DNA of 10,741 nucleotides, from assembly GCA_009923375.1 (NCBI GenBank), contig RFTO01000025.1, positions 1 to 10,741 of the forward strand, in the 5' to 3' direction. Below are positions 6,264 through 10,741 of the stretch, piece by piece. This DNA comes from Actinomycetota bacterium. Its GTDB lineage: Bacteria > Actinomycetota > Actinomycetes > S36-B12 > UBA5976. Every line of letters starts with the position of its first letter. Within the stretch, counting starts at the first letter, position 1. The notes under the pieces were generated by a model, which saw only the letters and a program-made list of their open reading frames with translations, did not search any database and was not told the origin of the DNA. Made by a program: the position numbers and the translations under genes.

Positions 6264-6446
6264 TTAGTCAACCTCCTCGAGATGAATCAGGTGCGAGACG
6301 GCTGAGACCATACCGCGAATTTCTGGGCGATCTTCCTTCACCACGACATCGCCGATGCGCTTCAAGCCAAGTGAGCGCATGGTGTTGCGCTGCGCCGGGC
6401 TGCCGCCGATGGTGGACTTCTTCTGGGTGACCTTTAAACGTGGCAT
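6264..6446 (-). CDS. rpmD: 50S ribosomal protein L30
   Basis: L30 is a small protein on the surface of the large subunit. The 60-residue product begins MPRLKVTQKKSTIGGSPAQR, has MRSLGLKRIGD in the middle and ends in the acidic HLEEVD, all standard for bacterial L30. The reading frame stays open far upstream into rpsE, but the MPRLKVTQ start is fixed by family similarity. Its ATG overlaps the rpsE stop by one base (TGATG), so it is probably translated by coupling. The GAGGAGG that serves rplO lies inside its last codons. Confidence 0.97.
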   Translation of the reverse strand: MPRLKVTQKKSTIGGSPAQRNTMRSLGLKRIGDVVVKEDRPEIRGMVSAVSHLIHLEEVD

Positions 6447-7051
6447 CAGTTCGCCGCCTCTGCTGCCATGGCGCGCAGCAATGCTGTTGGCGCCACCTCT
6501 TCCAGTGACTTTCCGCGGCGAGCAGCGATGCTCTCCGGAGTCTCCAGTAGGCGAAGTGCAGCGACAGTCGCGTGCACGATGTTGATGGCGTTGGACGAGC
6601 CCATGGACTTGCTCAACACGTCGTGGACGCCAGCGCACTCCAGCACGGCGCGAACCGGGCCACCGGCGATAACACCGGTACCAGGCGCAGCTGGGCGCAG
6701 CATGACCACGCCGGCAGCAGCTTCACCAGTGATCGGGTGAGGAATCGTTCCCTGGATGCGCGGGACTCGGAAGAGGCTCTTACGAGCTTCTTCGGTGCCC
6801 TTGGCAATCGCAGCTGGAACTTCCTTGGCCTTGCCGTAACCCACACCGACCATGCCGTTGCCATCTCCGACAACAACAAGTGCGGTGAACGAGAAACGAC
6901 GACCACCCTTGACCACCTTGGCGACGCGGTTGATCGCGACGACGCGCTCGATGTAAGGACTCTTTTCCGGTGCAGCACCACGATTGCCGTCGCGACGATC
7001 ACGACGCTCGCGTCCACCGGTGTTCTCAGAACGGCCCGCTGTTTGAGCCAT
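6446..7051 (-). CDS. rpsE: 30S ribosomal protein S5
   Basis: S5 lies on the solvent side of the 30S subunit at the mRNA entry and affects decoding accuracy and helicase activity. The 201-residue product has a charged N-terminal tail (GGRERRDRRDGNRG). The double-stranded RNA-binding-like domain starts near residue 32 (YIERVVAINRVAKVVKGGRR, then VGDGNGMVGVGYGKAKEVP). The C-terminal domain has PAAPGTGVIAGGPVRAVLE and SKSMGSSNAINIVHAT. The length, with an extended tail, is usual for actinobacteria. GAAGGAAGG lies upstream of the ATG. The gap to rplR is 30 bases, and its TGA overlaps the rpmD start. Confidence 0.98.
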   Translation of the reverse strand: MAQTAGRSENTGGRERRDRRDGNRGAAPEKSPYIERVVAINRVAKVVKGGRRFSFTALVVVGDGNGMVGVGYGKAKEVPAAIAKGTEEARKSLFRVPRIQGTIPHPITGEAAAGVVMLRPAAPGTGVIAGGPVRAVLECAGVHDVLSKSMGSSNAINIVHATVAALRLLETPESIAARRGKSLEEVAPTALLRAMAAEAAN

Positions 7052-7081
7052 AAGTTCTCTGCCTTCCTTCGCTTCGCTCGA

Positions 7082-7462
7082 TCAGAACTCGAGCCCGCTT
7101 TCGCGAGCCCCGTCTGCCAGGGCCGCGACGCGGCCGATGTACTTGTTGCCACCGCGGTCGAAGACAACGGCAGAGACGCCGGCGTCCTTGGCGCGTGCAC
7201 CAATGAGCTGACCAACCGATCGGGCCTTGGCGGTCTTGTCGCCGGTGGCCTTGCGGATGTCATCTTCCATGGTGGAGGCAGATGCCAGGGTCTTGCCCAC
7301 GCTGTCATCGACAACCTGGACGAACACATGACGCGTGGAGCGGGTGACAACCAGACGCGGACGAGCCGCGGTGCCACTCACCTTCTTACGTAAGCGGTTG
7401 TGACGACGGCTGCGGGCCGTCGACTTCGCGCTACCGGAGCCAAGCTTGGCGACGACGCTCAT
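7082..7462 (-). CDS. rplR: 50S ribosomal protein L18
   Basis: L18 binds 5S rRNA and anchors it, with L5, in the central protuberance. The 126-residue product has a basic, flexible start (AKSTARSRRHNRLRKKVSG) and the core RPRLVVTRSTRHVFVQVVDD. TLASASTMEDDIR follows, and the C-terminal signature is VVFDRGGNKYIGRVAALADG, ending ARESGLEF. Its ATG overlaps the rplF TAA by one base (TAATG), and only a weak AAGAAG lies upstream, so coupling to rplF is likely. Confidence 0.98.
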   Translation of the reverse strand: MSVVAKLGSGSAKSTARSRRHNRLRKKVSGTAARPRLVVTRSTRHVFVQVVDDSVGKTLASASTMEDDIRKATGDKTAKARSVGQLIGARAKDAGVSAVVFDRGGNKYIGRVAALADGARESGLEF

Positions 7463-8004
7463 TACTTCTTACCAGCCTTTCCAGCCTTACGGCGGACGAC
7501 CTCATCGGAGTAGCGCAGACCCTTACCCTTGTAGGGGTCGGGCTTACGGAGTTTGCGCAGGTTGGCCGCAACCTCACCGACAAGTTGCTTGTCAATACCC
7601 TGCACATGGAACATCGTGGGGGTGTCCACCTGGAAGGTGATGCCCGACGGCGCCTCGATGGCGATCGGGTGGGAGTAACCGAGTGCGAACTCCAGGCCGT
7701 TGCCCTTCGCCGCAACGCGATAACCGGTTCCGGTGATTAGCAGGGTCTTGGAGTAACCATCGGTGACGCCCTTGATCATGTTGGCGATCAAGGTGCGACT
7801 CAGACCGTGCAGCGAGCGACTCATGCGCTCGTCATTCGGGCGGACCACTGAGACGGTGCCGTCTTCTGCGCGCTCGAGGGTGATCGGTGCAGCGACCGTG
7901 TGCGACAACTCGCCCTTGGGTCCCTTCACGTGGACATTCGGACCCTCGATCGTCAATGTGACGTTCGATGGAACCGGAATCGGCATGCGACCAATACGTG
8001 ACAT
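7462..8004 (-). CDS. rplF: 50S ribosomal protein L6
   Basis: L6 lies near the factor-binding site at the base of the L7/L12 stalk, next to the sarcin-ricin loop. The 180-residue product starts MSRIGRMPIPVPSNVTL. It consists of two similar halves and has the signature PDPYKGKGLRYSDEVVRRKAGK at its C-terminus. The frame is open 63 bases further upstream, but that extension overlaps rpsH and does not look like L6. The ATG at 8004 has a strong GGGAGG and the family start. It follows rpsH by 14 bases. Confidence 0.98.
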   Translation of the reverse strand: MSRIGRMPIPVPSNVTLTIEGPNVHVKGPKGELSHTVAAPITLERAEDGTVSVVRPNDERMSRSLHGLSRTLIANMIKGVTDGYSKTLLITGTGYRVAAKGNGLEFALGYSHPIAIEAPSGITFQVDTPTMFHVQGIDKQLVGEVAANLRKLRKPDPYKGKGLRYSDEVVRRKAGKAGKK

Positions 8005-8018
8005 GTCAATCCTCCCGA

Positions 8019-8417
8019 CTACCAGACGTAGGCGAGGACTTCCCCACCCACGCCCTTCTTTGCGCACTGACGGTCAGTCAGAAGGCCGGTTGAGGTGGAG
8101 ATAATCGCCACGCCCAAACCACCCAAGACCTTCGGCAAGGTGGTGCTCTTTGCGTAAACGCGCAGTCCCGGCTTGGAGACGCGCTTCACGCCGGCAATCG
8201 AACGCTCGCGGTTCGGACCGTACTTGAAAGTAATTGTCAGAGTGCGACCCACAATGTCATCACTGGTGGTGAAGTCGGCGATGTAACCCTCTTGCTTGAG
8301 GATCTCGGCGACACCCACCTTGATGTTCGAATGTGGCATCGACACCAGTTCGTGATATGCACGACTGGCATTGCGGATACGCGTGAGCATGTCCGCAATC
8401 GGGTCTGTCATCGTCAT
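8019..8417 (-). CDS. rpsH: 30S ribosomal protein S8
   Basis: S8 is a primary 16S rRNA-binding protein of the platform and body. The 132-residue product begins MTMTDPIADMLTRIRNA. It contains the conserved KYGPNRERSIAGVKRVSKPG and YAKSTTLPKVLGGLGVAIIST. The ending GVGGEVLAYVW is the usual S8 terminus. The second ATG (third codon) could also start it; the first is used in related actinobacteria. In E. coli S8 represses the spc operon by binding its mRNA at the L24-L5 junction, which has no free space here. It follows rpsN after 67 bases. Confidence 0.98.
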   Translation of the reverse strand: MTMTDPIADMLTRIRNASRAYHELVSMPHSNIKVGVAEILKQEGYIADFTTSDDIVGRTLTITFKYGPNRERSIAGVKRVSKPGLRVYAKSTTLPKVLGGLGVAIISTSTGLLTDRQCAKKGVGGEVLAYVW

Positions 8418-8484
8418 GGCCGTCCGGCCTTTCTCACTGCAGTTTCCGCCGAAGCGGACTTACGGTGCGTGTTGAGGGGTTGAG
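8418..8484 (-). other. rpsN-rpsH gap with UUCG-tetraloop hairpin
   Basis: In the transcript TCCGC (8458-8454) pairs with GCGGA (8449-8445) around a TTCG loop closed by a C-G pair, the very stable C(UUCG)G tetraloop. A two-base bulge allows a further short extension (AG with CT). The element lies about midway between the rpsN stop and the rpsH start. It may protect or process the mRNA, or be a protein-binding site; function is inferred. Confidence 0.4.
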
Positions 8485-8670
8485 TTACCACGAAGACTTC
8501 GTGATTCCAGGAAGCTCACCGGCGTGTGCCATCTCGCGGAAGCAGATGCGGCACAGACCGAACTTGCGGTAAACCGAATGCGGACGTCCGCAGCGGTTGC
8601 AGCGCGTGTAACCACGCACCTTGAACTTGGGCGTACGAGCCGCCTTCACCTTCAGAGAAGTTTTAGCCAT
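8485..8670 (-). CDS. rpsN: 30S ribosomal protein S14, zinc-binding short form (S14p type Z)
   Basis: S14 is needed for assembly of the 30S head, near S3, S10 and S19. The 61-residue product is the short, zinc-dependent form: C24-x-x-C27 and C40-x-x-C43 flank GRPHSVYRKFGL. It starts MAKTSLKVKAARTPKFK and ends ELPGITKSSW, both typical. Only two bases separate it from the rplE stop, and its GGAG ribosome-binding site lies in the last codons of rplE. The zinc-independent long S14 of other genomes, if present, would be elsewhere. Confidence 0.98.
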   Translation of the reverse strand: MAKTSLKVKAARTPKFKVRGYTRCNRCGRPHSVYRKFGLCRICFREMAHAGELPGITKSSW

Positions 8671-8672
8671 CT

Positions 8673-9230
8673 TTAGTTCTCCTTGAACGGGAATCCGAGG
8701 AGGCGCAGAAGTGCGCGACCCTCATCGTCGGTGTTGGCGGTGGTGACGACAGTGATGTCCATACCGCGGACCCTGTCGATCGAATCGATCGAGATCTCGT
8801 GGAACATCGACTGCTCATTCAAGCCGAAGGTGTAGTTGCCGCGGCCGTCGAAGTGCTTGTCGCTCAACCCACGGAAGTCACGAATACGCGGCAGCGACAA
8901 CGTCAGCAGACGGTCCAGGAACTCCCACATGCGGTCCGAACGCAGGTTCACGTGGCAACCAATCGGCATGCCCTCGCGAAGCTTGAACTGCGCGATCGAC
9001 TTGCGTGCGCGAGTGACCTGCGGCTTCTGGCCGGTGATCGCGGTGATGTCGCGGATGGCGCCTTCAATCAACTTGGAGTCACGAGCTGCCTCGCCGACAC
9101 CCATGTTGACGACAACCTTCACAACACGCGGAACCTGGTTGACGTTCTTGTAACCGAACTGCTCCTGCATTGCCGCGACGATCTCTGCGCGGTAACGCTC
9201 CTTGAGTCGGGGCATGGTCGCCGTCGCCAT
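8673..9230 (-). CDS. rplE: 50S ribosomal protein L5
   Basis: L5 binds 5S rRNA in the central protuberance and touches the P-site tRNA and S13. The 185-residue product begins MATATMPRLKERYRAEI. It has the signatures QVPRVVKVVVNMGVGEAARD, TGQKPQVTRARKSIAQFKLR and EGMPIGCHVNLRSDRMWEFL. RIRDFRGLSDKHFDGRGNY and TTANTDDEGRALLRLLGFPF follow. Its ATG overlaps the rplX TGA by one base, with GGAAGGA seven bases before it. An internal ATG at codon 6 is an alternative start, but the spacing favours the first. Confidence 0.98.
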   Translation of the reverse strand: MATATMPRLKERYRAEIVAAMQEQFGYKNVNQVPRVVKVVVNMGVGEAARDSKLIEGAIRDITAITGQKPQVTRARKSIAQFKLREGMPIGCHVNLRSDRMWEFLDRLLTLSLPRIRDFRGLSDKHFDGRGNYTFGLNEQSMFHEISIDSIDRVRGMDITVVTTANTDDEGRALLRLLGFPFKEN

Positions 9231-9583
9231 CAGATGTCCTTCCCTGTGCGCTTGCTGACGCGCACCGGCCGAGTTGTCTCGTGGGTGCTGCCGTTGGCGC
9301 GGGTCTTCTCAGCCTTCTCGCGGCGGATGCCAGTGCGGGTGGGCTTGCCTGTGTCGTCCAACACCATCGCATTGGAGATGTGGATGGGAGCCTCAGTCGT
9401 GATGATGCCGCCAGACTGCGCACCACGGATACCTTCGCCGACCTTGGTGTGCTTCTTGATGCGGTTGACACCCTCGACGATGATGCGGTTCTGATCGACA
9501 ATCACCTGGATAACGGTGCCGATGACACCCTTGTCCTTACCGGCGATGATCTGAACCTTGTCGCCCTTACGAATCCTCGCCAT
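9230..9583 (-). CDS. rplX: 50S ribosomal protein L24
   Basis: L24 is an early 23S rRNA-binding protein that starts large-subunit assembly and lies near the exit of the peptide tunnel. The 117-residue product begins MARIRKGDKVQIIAGKDKG. It has a KOW motif at about residues 5-32, then VNRIKKHTKVG, GGIITTEAPIHISNAMVLD and a basic C-terminal tail. A GTG one codon upstream is in frame, but the ATG at 9583 has GGAGG at seven bases and matches the family start. It overlaps the rplN TGA by one base and the rplE ATG by one base, so all three are probably coupled. Confidence 0.97.
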   Translation of the reverse strand: MARIRKGDKVQIIAGKDKGVIGTVIQVIVDQNRIIVEGVNRIKKHTKVGEGIRGAQSGGIITTEAPIHISNAMVLDDTGKPTRTGIRREKAEKTRANGSTHETTRPVRVSKRTGKDI

Positions 9584-9951
9584 CACAAAACCTCCGGAGC
9601 TAGCGAAATAATCTTCATGTACTTCTTCTCGCGCAGCTCGCGGCCAACTGGCCCGAAGATACGCGTTCCACGCGGCTCACCATCAGCCTTGAGGATGACA
9701 GCCGCATTCTCATCGAAGCGGATGTACGAGCCATCGAGGCGGCGGCGTTCCTTGCTGGTGCGAACGACAACCGCCTTGACGACGTCACCCTTCTTCACCG
9801 CACCGCCGGGAATGGCATCCTTCACCGAACAAACGATGACATCACCGATGCCGGCGTAACGGCGGGCTGATCCACCCAGGACGCGGATGCATAACAGCTC
9901 CTTCGCCCCGGTGTTGTCCGCAACGCGAAGTCGCGACTCTTGTTGAATCAC
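9583..9951 (-). CDS. rplN: 50S ribosomal protein L14
   Basis: L14 is one of the most conserved large-subunit proteins and makes inter-subunit bridges with 16S rRNA. The 122-residue product reads MIQQESRLRVADNTGAKEL at its start. CIRVLGGSARRYAGIGDVIV, IPGGAVKKGDVVKAVVVRT, GSYIRFDENAAVILKADGEP and GTRIFGPVGRELREKKYMK follow, all diagnostic. The start codon is GTG (9951-9949), with AAGGAG at six bases. It follows rpsQ by 35 bases and opens the spc segment. Confidence 0.98.
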   Translation of the reverse strand: MIQQESRLRVADNTGAKELLCIRVLGGSARRYAGIGDVIVCSVKDAIPGGAVKKGDVVKAVVVRTSKERRRLDGSYIRFDENAAVILKADGEPRGTRIFGPVGRELREKKYMKIISLAPEVL

Positions 9952-9986
9952 TGTGCTCTCCTTGTGGTGACTCGCCTAGCGGCGCG

Positions 9987-10253
9987 TCACTTCGCCTTTT
10001 CGATGATCTGCACTACTCGCCAACGCTTAGTTGCCGAGAGTGGACGGGTCTCCATGATCAACACGCGGTCGCCAATGCCACAGCTGTTGGTCTCGTCGTG
10101 CGCCTTCAACTTGTTCGTGCGACGCATAACCTTGCCGTAAAGCGCGTGCTTGAACTTGTCTTCCACCGCGACGACGATGGTCTTATCCATTTTGTCGCTG
10201 ACGACGCGGCCCTCGCGGACCTTGCGCTCAGAACGCTCGATTGCCTCGCTCAT
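9987..10253 (-). CDS. rpsQ: 30S ribosomal protein S17
   Basis: S17 is a primary 16S rRNA-binding protein with an OB fold that joins the 5' and central domains. The 88-residue product has an acidic N-terminal start (MSEAIERSERKVREG). The core signatures are GRVVSDKMDKTIVVAVED and HALYGKVMRRTNKLKAHDE. The sequence continues CGIGDRVLIMETRPLSATKRW and ends in IIEKAK. Its ATG overlaps the rpmC TGA by four bases (ATGA), a typical coupling junction. Confidence 0.98.
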   Translation of the reverse strand: MSEAIERSERKVREGRVVSDKMDKTIVVAVEDKFKHALYGKVMRRTNKLKAHDETNSCGIGDRVLIMETRPLSATKRWRVVQIIEKAK

Positions 10254-10489
10254 GCGGCACCTCCCACAACTGGCTGGACGCTGACGATGCCAAGCTCGCG
10301 CTCGCGCATCACTGTGTAAATACGGGCGATCTCCCTGCGCACGGCCAGCAAGCGGCCGTGGCTCTCCAGCTGGCCGGTGGCCGCCTGGAAACGGAGGTTG
10401 AAGAGCTCTTCCTTGGCTTCGCGCAACGCAACAACTAGTGCGTCGACGTCCATGGAGCGCAGCTCTTCAGCGGTTTTTGTGGTTGCCAT
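10250..10489 (-). CDS. rpmC: 50S ribosomal protein L29
   Basis: L29 lies at the peptide-exit tunnel beside L23, where it helps dock nascent-chain factors. The 79-residue product is two alpha helices joined by a turn: LRSMDVDALVVALREAKEEL, then LFNLRFQAATGQLESHGRL and VRREIARIYTVMRER. It ends with a short tail GIVSVQPVVGGAA, slightly longer than the E. coli protein of about 63 residues. Its ATG overlaps the rplP TGA by one base (TGATG) and its stop overlaps rpsQ, so it sits inside a coupled trio. Confidence 0.97.
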   Translation of the reverse strand: MATTKTAEELRSMDVDALVVALREAKEELFNLRFQAATGQLESHGRLLAVRREIARIYTVMRERELGIVSVQPVVGGAA

Positions 10490-10741
10490 CAGATGTCACC
10501 CTCTTCCCGAGCGATGATGCGGCACTTCATCGGAAGCTTGTGAGCAGCGCGCGTGAGTGCCTCACGTGCAGTTGCCTCGTTCGGAAACGAAAGCTCGAAC
10601 ATGACACGGCCTGGCTTGACGTTCGCAACCCACCACTCCGGTGAACCCTTACCAGAACCCATGCGGGTCTCAGCAGGCTTCTTCGTCAGCGGACGGTCAG
10701 GATAAATGTTGATCCAGACCTTTCCACCACGACGGATGTGG
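10489..10741 (-). CDS. rplP: 50S ribosomal protein L16, C-terminal part (5' end outside window)
   Basis: L16 helps shape the A-site tRNA corridor of the large subunit. Only the last 83 codons are visible, starting in frame at base 10740 with HIRRGGKVWINIYPDRPLTK. The L16 signature follows (TRMGSGKGSPEWWVANVKPG), then RVMFELSF and the ending MKCRIIAREEGDI before TGA. Full-length L16 has about 138 residues, so roughly 55 are missing off the right edge. The gene is intact as far as it can be seen and is followed without a gap by rpmC. Confidence 0.97.
   Translation of the reverse strand, partial: HIRRGGKVWINIYPDRPLTKKPAETRMGSGKGSPEWWVANVKPGRVMFELSFPNEATAREALTRAAHKLPMKCRIIAREEGDI

Noticed and set aside
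6613..7377. 254-codon open frame on the minus strand overlapping rpsE and rplR
   Set aside because: It is an out-of-frame reading of two conserved ribosomal-protein genes, low in complexity (S, R, A, V), without a plausible product.
6572..7393. 273-codon open frame on the plus strand
   Set aside because: Antisense to rpsE and rplR; no family resemblance. Long antisense frames are common opposite GC-rich ribosomal-protein genes.
8005..8067. 21-codon N-terminal extension of L6
   Set aside because: The extension overlaps the end of rpsH and does not match L6, while MSRIGRMPIPVP at 8004 has a strong GGGAGG and the family start.
8799..9494. 231-codon open frame on the plus strand
   Set aside because: Antisense to rplE and rplX with no recognisable motif.
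1..10741. Mobile element, CRISPR, toxin-antitoxin, phage or novel defence genes
   Set aside because: Nearly all of the window is accounted for by collinear housekeeping genes on one strand with short gaps; no long repeats, integrase or transposase motifs, or unassigned genes are present.

Overview
This window is one continuous, single-strand block of the bacterial S10/spc/alpha ribosomal-protein supercluster. Every supported gene is on the minus strand, so transcription runs from the right end of the window (start of the reading order) to the left end. I find 22 protein genes. Two are cut by the window edges: rplP at the right (only its C-terminal 83 codons) and rpoA at the left (only its N-terminal 255 codons). 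There is no RNA gene, mobile element, CRISPR array or sign of horizontal transfer.

The organism is most likely an actinomycete-type (high-GC Gram-positive) bacterium. The reasons are the gene order secY-adk-map-infA-rpmJ-rpsM-rpsK-rpsD-rpoA; the zinc-finger (C+) forms of S14, S4 and L36; an adenylate kinase with a short, cysteine-free LID; and the actinobacterial look of RpoA, L14, L15, S8 and Map. By eye the DNA is moderately GC-rich, lower than Streptomyces. I cannot name a genus.

Layout in transcription order: (1) End of the S10-type segment, 9987-10741: rplP (partial), rpmC, rpsQ. (2) spc segment, 4479-9951: rplN, rplX, rplE, rpsN, rpsH, rplF, rplR, rpsE, rpmD, rplO, secY. (3) adk and map, 3046-4479. 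(4) A 151-base gap (2895-3045) packed with inverted repeats, then infA and rpmJ. (5) A 174-base gap (2346-2519), also with inverted repeats, then the alpha segment rpsM, rpsK, rpsD, rpoA. The third structured gap is 767-849, between rpsD and rpoA.

The products work together in making the ribosome (L16, L29, S17, L14, L24, L5, S14, S8, L6, L18, S5, L30, L15, L36, S13, S11, S4), starting translation (IF-1), transcription (RNA polymerase alpha), protein export (SecY), N-terminal methionine removal (Map) and adenylate balance (Adk). Seven gene junctions have overlapping stop and start codons, which suggests translational coupling.

I did not find an undescribed system. The points most worth a second look are: a five-residue lengthening between two metal-ligand aspartates of Map; a changed C-terminal signature in S11 (PAAHNGCR where PIPHNGCR is usual); and three intergenic leaders (before infA, rpsM and rpoA) rich in perfect inverted repeats that could be attenuators, processing sites or autoregulatory targets.
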